Positions 54,485 to 62,611 are shown, counted from the stretch's first letter. The stretch is DNA of 64,000 nt from Planomicrobium sp. CPCC 101079 (GCF_007859275.1 NZ_VOHC01000029.1:62001-126000); one strand, 5' to 3'. Notes: a model not told the origin generated them from the letters alone. Program-made: numbers and translations.

Positions 54485-54960
54485 ATAAGCTTTTTAAGTA
54501 TACTTGTGCCCATTCTGAAATTGAAATTACAATTCTCTCTAGTCAAATACTTAAGCTGCAAGAATTATGTAATCTTTCATTTCCAAATGAAACCGGTGGA
54601 ATTCTTATAGGCAGCTACTCGCCCAATCAAAAAACGGCAAATATAATTCTGATTACTGCGCCTCCTACTGATTCAAAAAGTAGTCCAAATACATTCATTA
54701 GAGGTGTTAAAGGGTTACAACAGCAATTAAATATAGAATGGGAACTAAACGGTAATTATTACTTAGGTGAGTGGCATTTTCACCCTAACGGTTCAAAATA
54801 TCCAAGTAGTATTGATAAAAATGAGATGAAAAAAATTTCCTTGGCTAAAGAGTATAATTGCCCGGAACCCATTTTGATGATTGTCAATGGGAAGACGAAT
54901 GAGATTAATATTTCACCGTATGTTTTCTTCAGAAATGGTAGCTTTGCTTCGTTTTCATAA
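54481..54960 (+). CDS. cap3: CBASS Cap3: JAB/MPN-type deconjugating protease
   Basis: A 159-residue JAMM metalloprotease. Zinc ligands and catalytic residues are all present: Glu37 in NETGGILIG, His99 and His101 in GEWHFHPNGS, Ser109/Ser110 and Asp112 in PSSID. Cap3 removes or recycles CD-NTase conjugates made by Cap2. The start is a GTG overlapping the cap2 stop (four bases). It ends the operon; a terminator follows 73 bases later. Confidence 0.93.
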   Translation: MNKLFKYTCAHSEIEITILSSQILKLQELCNLSFPNETGGILIGSYSPNQKTANIILITAPPTDSKSSPNTFIRGVKGLQQQLNIEWELNGNYYLGEWHFHPNGSKYPSSIDKNEMKKISLAKEYNCPEPILMIVNGKTNEINISPYVFFRNGSFASFS

Positions 54961-55032
54961 AAATTGCTCTAATTTTATGTATTATAAATGTGAATTGGTT
55001 GCTACTACTATTCAATATAAAATTATCGATAT

Positions 55033-55066
55033 AAAAGCCAAGCCTATTTGAAGAGGCTTGGCTTTT
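55033..55066 (+). terminator. Terminator of the CBASS operon
   Basis: AAAAGCCAAGCCT and AGGCTTGGCTTTT form a perfect stem with an 8-base loop. Confidence 0.88.
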
Positions 55067-55218
55067 AAACAACTCTCTTTTCATAAACCATTAAATTTTT
55101 TTACATATTTTAACTAATTAATCCAAAATAAAAATTTACTTCAATAAAGTAAAACAAAATTTTGAAATTAGGATTTTAAATCAAAAACGATCCTTTTTGG
55201 TATAGTTCCCGGATCTTA

Positions 55219-55346
55219 AAAAATTCCTCCATTTTCAACATCGACACATACTCCTCTGTAACATAGTATATGTCGATTATCCTTGATAAATGGGGAATTT
55301 TAAAACGGTGTTATTGGGTATTTTATCACCGGTGGTGACAACACCC
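55219..55346. other. Structured intergenic region of unknown role
   Basis: A long imperfect inverted repeat: AAAATTCCTCCATTT pairs with AAATGGGGAATTTT, and inside it ATCGACACATACT pairs with AGTATATGTCGAT (loop about 12 bases). A second hairpin, GGTGTT...ACCGGTGGT...AACACC, follows at 55307-55346. No reading frame fits. The fold could belong to a small RNA, a mobile element end or an operator before the methylase gene. Confidence 0.5.
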
Positions 55347-55485
55347 CCGAGATCGTGAAACTACTATGATTTTTTATACAGGTAGTCGATCAAAATCTGC
55401 TAGTTGTTAATATCATAATAGTGGAAAATATAAACAAAGCATCAATACACTCTGTTATAATTTTAGTATGAAGAGACCGGTAAAA

Positions 55486-55514
55486 TTGTATATTTTCTCT
55501 TAAAATAATATAAA
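55486..55514 (+). promoter_or_regulatory. Promoter of the methylase-nuclease pair
   Basis: TTGTAT (-35), 17-base spacer, TATAAA (-10), 28 bases upstream of the methylase start; AGAAGGAG is the ribosome binding site. Confidence 0.6.
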
Positions 55515-55542
55515 ATGACAGATAGAGAAGGAGTGTTTATCT

Positions 55543-56616
55543 ATGGGAAACAGCTTTAAGGATTTGAATAAAGCAAAAGCTAATAAAAATGATGAGTTTT
55601 ATACTCGACTGCCAGATATAGAGTTAGAAATGAAGCATTACAAAGACCACTTCAAGGATAAAATAATTTTTTGTAACTGTGACGATCCCTATGAAAGCAA
55701 CTTCTTTAAGTACTTCTCCATGAATTTCAAATATCTAGGATTGAAGAAATTGATTGCCACTTGTTATGGGACTTCTCCAATTGTCTACACTCAATTGAAT
55801 ATTTTTGGAGAAGAAGAAGTTATCTCCACAGTTCGAGAAGGTAAAAAAGCCTATAAAATCGAGATTACTGAAGTAGAAGATTTAAACGAAGATGGAGCCA
55901 TTGATCTGACGGATGTTAAGCAGCTTTTAAGAAGTAAAAAAAATGTTCTAACAATGTTGGAAGGTGATGGGGACTTTAGAAGCGAGGAATGTATAGAACT
56001 CTTAAAAGAGTGCGACATTGTAGTTACTAATCCACCTTTTAGTTTGTTCAGTGCTTTTATAACAACAGTAACACAATACGAAAAGGATTTTATCATTATA
56101 GGAAATACTAACTCGCTTAAATACAAAGAGGTGTTCCCGTTAATTCGAGCAGATAAAGCAAGAACGGGATATACCAACTTTAATAAAGGGATGTTTTTTG
56201 AAATTCCTGATCATTATGAAACATACCATCACATTGAAAACGGGAAAAAATTTGCAAGAGTTGCTTCTTCCTGTTGGATTACCACATTGCCAGTAAGCAA
56301 ACACACAGAATTTGTATCGCTATACAAGAAATATTCGCCTGATAATTATATAAAATATGATAATTATGATGCGATTGATGTAAGTACATACACAGATATT
56401 CCTTACGATTACGATGGAATAATGGGAGTTCCTACCACATTTTTGGATAAATTGAATCCAGAACAATTTGAACTGTTAGGTTACGGTGGGGGAGATTTCG
56501 CTAAAGAGCTTGGAATAAGAAAGAATCACAGGGGACGTACCGATTTAGCATATACCATAGACGGTCAGCCAAAATGTCCTTACGCCAGGATATTAATCCG
56601 AAATAAGATGATCTGA
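55543..56616 (+). CDS. EcoRI-family adenine-specific DNA methyltransferase
   Basis: A 357-residue N6-adenine methylase. It has the EcoRI-methylase layout: ANKNDEFYTRLPDIELEM at the N terminus, a SAM-binding region with IIFCNCDDPYESNFFKYF, catalytic motif IV TNPPFSLFSAF (NPPF at 163-166), and a C-terminal target-recognition part with YNDYDAIDV-like and GYGGGDFAKELGI segments. It likely protects a short site from cleavage. It is 14 bases before a DUF262-HNH gene, so methylase and nuclease form one operon. The recognition sequence is unknown and need not be GAATTC. Confidence 0.9.
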   Translation: MGNSFKDLNKAKANKNDEFYTRLPDIELEMKHYKDHFKDKIIFCNCDDPYESNFFKYFSMNFKYLGLKKLIATCYGTSPIVYTQLNIFGEEEVISTVREGKKAYKIEITEVEDLNEDGAIDLTDVKQLLRSKKNVLTMLEGDGDFRSEECIELLKECDIVVTNPPFSLFSAFITTVTQYEKDFIIIGNTNSLKYKEVFPLIRADKARTGYTNFNKGMFFEIPDHYETYHHIENGKKFARVASSCWITTLPVSKHTEFVSLYKKYSPDNYIKYDNYDAIDVSTYTDIPYDYDGIMGVPTTFLDKLNPEQFELLGYGGGDFAKELGIRKNHRGRTDLAYTIDGQPKCPYARILIRNKMI

Positions 56617-56630
56617 GGAGGGGCGAAAAA

Positions 56631-57722
56631 ATGAAAATTGAACTGCATGAAATAACCGTCCGTGAAATAACAGAGAACTTTATTGATAATGCTGAAGAAG
56701 GTGTTGTTGGCTATGATGGACGGTTGAATATTCGCCCGAAGTATCAGCGAGAATTTGTATACGATGAAAAAAAGCGCAATGCTGTGATTGATACTATCCG
56801 GAATGATTTCCCTCTCAATATTATGTATTGGGTAAAAAATGATGATGGAACATTTGAAGTGCTTGATGGGCAGCAGCGAACCATCAGTTTTTGTCGATAC
56901 GTAGAAAATGACTTCTCTATTCAGATCGGCGAGTACCCAAAGGCTTTCTCAAACCTTACACGTGATGAAAAAGAACAAATTCTCGACTATAAGTTAATGG
57001 TATATTTTTGCGAAGGAACAGATACAGAAAAATTGGATTGGTTTAAAGTAATTAATATCGCAGGAGAACGTCTTTATGATCAAGAATTACGCAATGCAAC
57101 ATATACTGGCACTTGGCTTACAAGTGCAAAGGCCATTTTCAGTAAATCAAATTGTTCCGCTTATCTTCTATCCAAAGATTATGTTAAAGGTTCTCCTATA
57201 CGTCAGGAGCTTTTAGAAACTGCACTGAGTTGGATAAGTAAGGGTGAAATAGAAAAATATATGTCAGTTCACCAACATGATCCCAATGCAAATGAACTTT
57301 GGACTTACTATAGGAATGTCATCGAGTGGGCCCAGCTTACTTTCCCTACATATCGTAGAGAAATGAAAGGACTCAACTGGGGAAAGCTATACGATGAATT
57401 TAAAGATGAAATGTTCGATACTGCAGCGCTGGAAGCGGAAATTAGAACCCTTATGATAGACGATGATGTAACGAAGAAAAGTGGAATTTATGTATACGTT
57501 CTGACAAGGAATGAAAAGTATTTGAATATACGTGCTTTTACAGTAGGACAGAAGCGTTCAGCATATGAAAGACAAGATGGGATTTGTCCTCATTGTGAAG
57601 AACACTTTGAGTTTGAACAAATGCATGGTGATCATATTACTCCTTGGCATGCAGGTGGCAAAACTTCTGCAGAAAACTGTCAGATGCTTTGTGTAGACTG
57701 TAACCTAGCAAAAGGCGGATAA
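56631..57722 (+). CDS. DUF262-HNH nuclease (GmrSD-like)
   Basis: A 363-residue protein with an N-terminal DUF262 domain (about 10-130): RPKYQREFVYDEKKRNAVID and the nucleotidase motif FEVLDGQQRTISF (DGQQR at 79-83). A helical middle part follows, and the C terminus (about 310-363) is an HNH nuclease with CPHC (319-322), DHITPWHAGG (Asp334, His335, His340), N349 and CVDC (354-357). This matches GmrS-like proteins, which in type IV systems cut modified DNA using NTP. Here it is paired with a methylase, which is unlike GmrSD. GAGGAGGGGCGAAAAA precedes the start. A terminator follows. Confidence 0.9.
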   Translation: MKIELHEITVREITENFIDNAEEGVVGYDGRLNIRPKYQREFVYDEKKRNAVIDTIRNDFPLNIMYWVKNDDGTFEVLDGQQRTISFCRYVENDFSIQIGEYPKAFSNLTRDEKEQILDYKLMVYFCEGTDTEKLDWFKVINIAGERLYDQELRNATYTGTWLTSAKAIFSKSNCSAYLLSKDYVKGSPIRQELLETALSWISKGEIEKYMSVHQHDPNANELWTYYRNVIEWAQLTFPTYRREMKGLNWGKLYDEFKDEMFDTAALEAEIRTLMIDDDVTKKSGIYVYVLTRNEKYLNIRAFTVGQKRSAYERQDGICPHCEEHFEFEQMHGDHITPWHAGGKTSAENCQMLCVDCNLAKGG

Positions 57723-57754
57723 CTAGCAGTAATATACATTACGTTATTCCGGAC

Positions 57755-57781
57755 CAGAGACTAACTGTCTCTGGTTTTTTA
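57755..57781 (+). terminator. Terminator of the methylase-nuclease operon
   Basis: CCAGAGAC/GTCTCTGG perfect stem with a 5-base loop followed by TTTTTT. Confidence 0.85.
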
Positions 57782-58073
57782 AATTTTCAAGAACTCGATT
57801 TTATTGTTAATATATAGATAGCGTTATTTTTTCTCTGCCCTTCAGAAAAAGTACAGAAAGTAAGAAAAGGGTCCATCGTAGCAATTATACTCACATAGCT
57901 GACGTGCAATAGCGATGCTGCTAAGAAGAAAAATACCTGTCCTAGACTCAGAAAAACAATTGCAATGATGAAATAATTTTAGAAAGTGCGAAGTAATCTT
58001 TAATTAATAAATTATAAGTTTGGTACGAGATTCATGAATTTATAAAGAGGTTGAGAAGCCAGTACTTTCTTAT

Positions 58074-58101
58074 TTGCAAGTGCTATTATTTCTAGTACAA
58101 T
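58074..58101 (+). promoter_or_regulatory. Promoter of a small peptide gene
   Basis: TTGCAA (-35), 16-base spacer, TACAAT (-10), located 37 bases upstream of the start of the peptide frame at 58139. The rest of 57782-58073 shows no gene. Confidence 0.5.
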
Positions 58102-58138
58102 GACATAGTCGCCTCTTGGTAAGTAAGGAGGTAAAATC

Positions 58139-58231
58139 TTGAATCTTGAGATTTCATTTAAAAGCTACATATTTAAGTGTACTGTTACTAACAAAGTAAT
58201 CATTGTTCTTGCCTCTTTGTATTGGCTTTAG
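58139..58231 (+). CDS. Possible 30-residue hydrophobic peptide
   Basis: A TTG-initiated frame of 30 codons with a perfect AAGGAGGT site six bases upstream and a promoter further up. The peptide has a polar first half (NLEISFKSYIFKCTVTNK) and a hydrophobic C-terminal VIIVLASLYWL that could span or coat a membrane. It resembles type I toxins or leader peptides in size and character only. No antitoxin RNA or regulated gene was identified; a long hairpin follows at 58268. Confidence 0.4.
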   Translation: MNLEISFKSYIFKCTVTNKVIIVLASLYWL

Positions 58232-58267
58232 ATTACATTAACTAAGAATACTTTTGACTAAAATACC

Positions 58268-58309
58268 AATGCGACACCTTCTTGCTTTTTATGAAGAAGG
58301 TGTCGCATT
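58268..58309. terminator. Perfect 16-bp hairpin
   Basis: AATGCGACACCTTCTT and its exact reverse complement flank a 10-base loop. It may be a terminator for the peptide frame and for the leftward resolvase. Confidence 0.7.
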
Positions 58310-58402
58310 AATAAATTATAATAATTTAACTAAATAAACGCCCTTCTCAAAGCAGCTATTCCAAGAAATGGCTGTTTTGTAACGTAAAATCGACGAGTTT
58401 CT

Positions 58403-59020
58403 TTATAGTATGTTGGCTGTTTCTTCTTCGAGTGCTTTCACCAATTTATAAAAACTAGTCTTTTTAACCCCAGCTTCTTGCATAGCTTCCACTGCCGTTA
58501 ATTCTTTAGCCTTCCATTTTCTATAAACCTCTTTAAATTCCTCAGAAACAAAAACGGTCGGTCTGCCAAACTGAATACCATTTTGTAACGCCAGGTCGAT
58601 TCCTTCGCGCTGCCGTTTCCGAATGCGCTCCCGTTTTTCTTCAGCCATCCAGGAAAGAATTTGCAAAACCAAATCCGCAATAAAGGTCCCCATACTATCT
58701 TTATATTGAGTTGTATCCAATAACGGCATATCCAATACGACAATATCGGCTTCGATGTTTTTCGTGAGGTCATTCCACTCCTGGAGAATTTCTTCTTTAT
58801 TTTGGCCAAACCGATCCAACGAGTGGATGTACAAAATGTCGCCTTTTCGAATAACCCGTTTCAGTAATTGATAATTTGCGCGTTCAAAGTTTTTGCCACT
58901 CTGCTTGTCCAAATAAATGTCCCGTTCATTGATATCCATTTTTCTCATGGCTTCCAATTGACGGCCTTCATTTTGATCTTTGCTGCTGACACGTATGTAG
59001 CCAAATTTACGATGTTCCAT
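58403..59020 (-). CDS. Serine recombinase (resolvase/invertase family)
   Basis: A 205-residue small serine recombinase. The catalytic domain (1-140) shows GYIRVSSKDQNEGRQLEAM with nucleophile Ser12, YLDKQSGKNFERANYQLL, LYIHSLDRFGQNKEEIL (the conserved Arg) and SWMAEEKRERIRKRQREGI leading into the long E-helix; the last 45 residues are the helix-turn-helix domain (FGRPTVFVSEEFKEVYRKWK, AVEAMQEAGVKKTSFYKL). It acts on repeats in the res-like site immediately upstream. TAGAGGTGAATT precedes the ATG. Such genes resolve plasmid or transposon cointegrates, so this marks former mobile DNA; no transposase was found here. Confidence 0.92.
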   Translation of the reverse strand: MEHRKFGYIRVSSKDQNEGRQLEAMRKMDINERDIYLDKQSGKNFERANYQLLKRVIRKGDILYIHSLDRFGQNKEEILQEWNDLTKNIEADIVVLDMPLLDTTQYKDSMGTFIADLVLQILSWMAEEKRERIRKRQREGIDLALQNGIQFGRPTVFVSEEFKEVYRKWKAKELTAVEAMQEAGVKKTSFYKLVKALEEETANIL

Positions 59021-59065
59021 AATTCACCTCTATAAACGATTGTTTCCTCTCATTATACCTGAAAA

Positions 59066-59190
59066 GCGTTCGTAAAAGTGTATGCAATTTCGCGAACGTT
59101 CGTAAAGTGATTTGACACGTTTACGAACGCTCTTTTTGCCATTTTTCGGCCCTTTTTCAAGCGTTCGTAAAAGTGTACTTTTACGAAAAG
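59066..59190. repeat. Res-like recombination site: repeated GCGTTCGTAAAAGTGTA motifs
   Basis: Five copies or part copies of one motif: 59066-59082 (GCGTTCGTAAAAGTGTA), 59096-59109 (ACGTTCGTAAAGTG), an inverted copy at 59117-59130, an exact copy of the first at 59161-59177, and an inverted part copy at 59178-59190. Copies two/three and four/five face each other, like recombinase dimer subsites. The block starts about 45 bases upstream of the resolvase start, so it is its likely crossover and regulatory site. Confidence 0.8.
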
Positions 59191-59285
59191 AAAATGAAGA
59201 TTTAAAAAGTACCATAATATCTATAATTCTATATGTTATAAATAGATGAGAGATATGAAATTTACTTAATATAGGGGGAAGTAAT

Positions 59286-59543
59286 TTGATAGCACATGTC
59301 ATATTGGGAATTACTATTGATACAAAAATGTGGATTTCCGTTTTGAAATTGCAGAATTCTGAAAATATTTATGTAATTGACTATGAATATTTTGGAGAAC
59401 CAATATTATCAAATGAAGTAATATATATATCATCTTTAGATGCTAAGAAGCAATTAACAAAATATGATTCAATTAGTTTTTATAAATCTATGTATGTATA
59501 TCCGGGAATGGATGGTAAGATGTCATCTTTATACAAGAAATAA
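59286..59543 (+). CDS. Hypothetical 85-residue protein
   Basis: A TTG-initiated frame with ATAGGGGGAAGTAA upstream. The protein is AT-rich coded, with a hydrophobic N terminus (IAHVILGITIDTKMWISVL) and an acidic-aromatic middle (YVIDYEYFGEPILSNEVIYI), then a basic C-terminal tail. Predicted soluble and beta-rich. No family recognised. It lies between the res site and the MazG-like gene, in the mobile-DNA context, and could be cargo. Confidence 0.55.
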   Translation: MIAHVILGITIDTKMWISVLKLQNSENIYVIDYEYFGEPILSNEVIYISSLDAKKQLTKYDSISFYKSMYVYPGMDGKMSSLYKK

Positions 59544-59630
59544 TGTTAGTATGGCACCATTAAAACTTCCTTTTATAAAGTGATCTAAATTAGATAATGA
59601 AATCAATTCAAAATAAGAAGGAGTATATTA

Positions 59631-59957
59631 ATGCCAAGATATAATAAACTTGTTCGTGATGAGATACCAAAGGTGATTAAGAAAACAGGGAAAGAATTTT
59701 CAACTCGTATTCTTTCAAATGAAGAATATATTGTTGAAGTAAGAAAAAAACTAAGCGAAGAACTGACAGAATACAACGAAGCAGAAACAAACAAAGAAGC
59801 AGTAGAAGAACTTGCTGACATTCTTGAACTAATCCATGCAGCAACAAAAATTCACGGTTCTTCTTTTGAAGAACTGGAAGAGGTTCGCAAACAGAAAACC
59901 GAAAAACGCGGCGGCTTTGAGAAGCGAGTCTTCTTGATCGAGGTCGAAGATGACTAA
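59631..59957 (+). CDS. MazG-like nucleotide pyrophosphohydrolase
   Basis: A 108-residue all-alpha NTP pyrophosphatase-like protein. It starts PRYNKLVRDEIPKVIKKTGK, a typical opening for phage and house-cleaning members, and carries the metal-binding ExxE and ExxD pattern in KLSEELTEYNEAE and EAVEELADILELIHAA. It would hydrolyse nucleoside triphosphates to monophosphates. It overlaps the next gene by eight bases, so the two products are made together. AGAAGGAGTATATTA precedes the ATG. Its pairing with a helicase-nuclease is the reason to suspect a defence role. Confidence 0.85.
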   Translation: MPRYNKLVRDEIPKVIKKTGKEFSTRILSNEEYIVEVRKKLSEELTEYNEAETNKEAVEELADILELIHAATKIHGSSFEELEEVRKQKTEKRGGFEKRVFLIEVEDD

Positions 59958-62364
59958 GTTGGAACTTGTAACTTCCCAACTCATATCACACTTAGAGAGA
60001 TTATCGAAAGATGCGACTGAAATTCATTGGATTACCGCTTTTGCTATGAAGTCCGGTGTTGAGTTAATTGTCCCTTTTTTGAAGAAAGCGACTGAAAGGG
60101 GAGTGCCGATTAAACTATTAATCGGCGACTACCTTTTTGTCACTCAGCCTCAAGCGCTTAGACTCCTGTTGAATCAGCTGCCAAAAGCTGAAATCCGGCT
60201 ATGGAAAAGTGGGGGAACGTCTTTCCATCCCAAATCTTATTTGTTTAGAGGCAAGGAAAACTCCCACTTGATTGTCGGCTCATCCAATCTGTCTGCATCT
60301 GCACTGACGAAAGGCGTTGAGTGGAGTTTGATTGCCCCAACATCAGTGGATGCAGAAGTTTTTGAAGAAGCGGTCATTCAGTTTAACAAACACTTCTATG
60401 CAGATCAGACAATTCCTTTGAACCAAGAAACACTTACTGAATACGAAACATTACATAAAGAAGCAAATATTAAACGGCCGATCAGTCCGGTCTGGTCAAA
60501 AGCTGAAGAAGTGGAAATGACCGTGGGTAAATCTCAGGCAGGGATAGTGGTAGATCCTCCAGCGCCTTACATAACCGATATTTCACCTCGGCCCGCCCAA
60601 CAAGAAGCGTTGGAAGCTCTCGAAAACGCTATGGCTGAGGACTACAGCCGCGCCATGGTGGTACTGGCAACAGGACTCGGAAAAACTTACTTAGCTGCTT
60701 TTTTCGTGGAAAGATTCAAGCGGGTTTTATTTGTTGCGCACCGAGAAGAAATTCTTTTTCAGGCGAAGCAATCGTTCGAACATGTCCATCCGAACCGTTC
60801 TAGCACTTTCTATAACGCAGCTGAAAAAGGAACGGATGCCGACTTTATCTTTGCTTCCATTTTTACGCTCGGCAGCCAATACCACTTAGACCGATTCGCT
60901 CCGGATGCATTCGATTTGATTGTAGTGGATGAATTTCACCACGCGGCAGCGCCGACTTATGAGCGCCTGCTGAATCATTTCGAGCCAAAGTTCATGCTTG
61001 GAATCACGGCAACTCCAGACCGTATGGACAATAAGGACGTTTACGCATTATGCGACGGGAATGTTGCCATCTCAATCCACTTCTTGGACGCGATAGAACG
61101 GAATTGGCTGGCACCGTTTCAATATTACGGAGTCTATGACGACACGGATTATTCAGCTATTCCATGGCGTGGTACTCGTTATGATGAAGAAGAATTGCTG
61201 CAGGTACAGCTGCGGGAAGATTTTGCCCAGAAGATTATGGATGCCTGGCAAGAATACAAGCAGACCCGAACGATTGTCTTTTGCTCTTCCGTAAAGCAGG
61301 CAGTTTATATGAGTGCTTTCTTCCAAAAAAATGGTGTCCGTTCCATTGCACTGCATGGTGAATCTCCGTCAGACGAAAGAAAGTCCGCGAGAGCAAGACT
61401 GGATTCTAGGGATCTGGAAATCATCTTTACTGTCGATTTGTTCAATGAAGGCGTTGATATTCCAAAAGTTGATACCCTTCTCTTTATTCGCCCGACAGAA
61501 TCATTGGCTGTCTACACGCAACAGATTGGGCGTGGTTTGCGTGTAGCTGAAGGGAAAACGCATTGCGTTATTATTGATTTTATAGGAAATTACCGCAATG
61601 CTGACTTAAAGCTGTCTGTCTTTGATCAAGGAGAAAAAGTTGGCAAAAGTAGTACGATTCAACCGCTAGTGCCGGTAGCTTGTGAATTCAATTTGGATTT
61701 GCAAGTCATCAACCTTCTTGAGGAGCTTAATAAAAAGAGGGCGCCTCGGAAAGAAGCTTTGGTCTTAGCTTACCAGGAACTGAAAAGAGAAATGGGGAGA
61801 CGGCCGACTTATTTGGAATTCCATCTCCATGCCAATGTAGATTCTCGGACTGTAAAACAAGAATTCAATAGCTACTTCGGGCTGCTTGCTTATGCAGGGG
61901 AGTTAACAGGCGAGGAAGAAACTATTTGGATGAAATATAAACCTTGGTTTATTGAAGTTGAAAAAACCGGGATGACGAAAAGTTATAAGTTGGTGGTTTT
62001 AAGCTATATGCTATCTAAAGGAATCGAACGCTGGCTGGAGCCTATTACACCAAAGGAGGCTGCTCCTTACTTCCATCAATATTTAACAGAAAAAGATTAT
62101 CGGTTAAAAATTGATTTTAGTGATGCTCAAGGAAAAAGACTCCATAACTATAATGAAAAGAAAATAGCGGATCTCATATCGAATATGCCGATGTCTAAGT
62201 GGAGCGGCAGCGCGAAAGACGGGCTTGTTTTGTTTGAGAATGGAGTTTTTGCGTTCAAGCTTGAACCATCTCTAGATGAAAATAAAGTTTTGTATAATTG
62301 GACGCGTGAAATTGCTGAGTACCGGTTACATTCCTATTTTGAAAGGAAAGGTAGCTCAAATTAA
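59950..62364 (+). CDS. Phospholipase-D nuclease/SF2 helicase fusion
   Basis: An 804-residue protein. Residues about 20-130 are a PLD-type nuclease half: SFHPKSYLFRGKE (HxK, His93, Lys95) and LIVGSSNLSASALTKG (Asn113). The SF2 helicase follows: Q-like HRPAQQEALEAL, motif I ATGLGKTY (about 239-246), motif II VVDEFHHAAAP (DEFH about 327-330), motif III GITATPDR, and the C-terminal RecA domain with TIVFCSSVKQAVYMSAFF, FTVDLFNEGVDIPKVDTLLF and TQQIGRGLR. The last 180 residues are a DUF3427-like or accessory region. The start lies inside the end of the MazG-like gene. The fold is that of PLD-DEXD restriction-like enzymes. Confidence 0.88.
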   Translation: MTKLELVTSQLISHLERLSKDATEIHWITAFAMKSGVELIVPFLKKATERGVPIKLLIGDYLFVTQPQALRLLLNQLPKAEIRLWKSGGTSFHPKSYLFRGKENSHLIVGSSNLSASALTKGVEWSLIAPTSVDAEVFEEAVIQFNKHFYADQTIPLNQETLTEYETLHKEANIKRPISPVWSKAEEVEMTVGKSQAGIVVDPPAPYITDISPRPAQQEALEALENAMAEDYSRAMVVLATGLGKTYLAAFFVERFKRVLFVAHREEILFQAKQSFEHVHPNRSSTFYNAAEKGTDADFIFASIFTLGSQYHLDRFAPDAFDLIVVDEFHHAAAPTYERLLNHFEPKFMLGITATPDRMDNKDVYALCDGNVAISIHFLDAIERNWLAPFQYYGVYDDTDYSAIPWRGTRYDEEELLQVQLREDFAQKIMDAWQEYKQTRTIVFCSSVKQAVYMSAFFQKNGVRSIALHGESPSDERKSARARLDSRDLEIIFTVDLFNEGVDIPKVDTLLFIRPTESLAVYTQQIGRGLRVAEGKTHCVIIDFIGNYRNADLKLSVFDQGEKVGKSSTIQPLVPVACEFNLDLQVINLLEELNKKRAPRKEALVLAYQELKREMGRRPTYLEFHLHANVDSRTVKQEFNSYFGLLAYAGELTGEEETIWMKYKPWFIEVEKTGMTKSYKLVVLSYMLSKGIERWLEPITPKEAAPYFHQYLTEKDYRLKIDFSDAQGKRLHNYNEKKIADLISNMPMSKWSGSAKDGLVLFENGVFAFKLEPSLDENKVLYNWTREIAEYRLHSYFERKGSSN

Positions 62365-62378
62365 TAATGGCCTTTAAA

Positions 62379-62439
62379 AAGTCTCCATTAATGTAAGCTA
62401 AGTGTTTTTAACTCTTATCTTAAGCATTAAAGGGGACTT
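62379..62439 (+). terminator. Weak hairpin after the helicase gene
   Basis: AAGTCTCCATTAATG pairs imperfectly with CATTAAAGGGGACTT across a 31-base loop, followed by CTTTATTT. The surrounding 62365-62611 is AT-rich with no gene. Confidence 0.4.
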
Positions 62440-62611
62440 CTTTATTTGCTTTATTAAATTTAAGCGATATTTATATGTATTTTAAGTAAGAGGGGAAACA
62501 ATATTGACTATTTTCTTTTTTATATGTAAAAAAATGAGAGAAAAGTATATATTAAAGGTAAAAAAAGGTTATAATCTAGGTGTTAGTAAAGCGTTTAGGA
62601 GGACAAAGAAA

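Noticed and set aside
49994..54960. The CBASS operon as a previously undescribed system
   Set aside because: All four components match a known type II CBASS architecture; the order and domains are established. Only details such as the signal and the clade are open.
55219..55346. Retron or CRISPR-like non-coding RNA
   Set aside because: No reverse transcriptase is nearby and there are no regularly spaced direct repeats, so neither class is supported. The fold alone is reported.
59066..59190. CRISPR array
   Set aside because: The repeats are short, partly inverted, unevenly spaced and adjacent to a serine recombinase, which fits a res-like site better; no cas genes are present.
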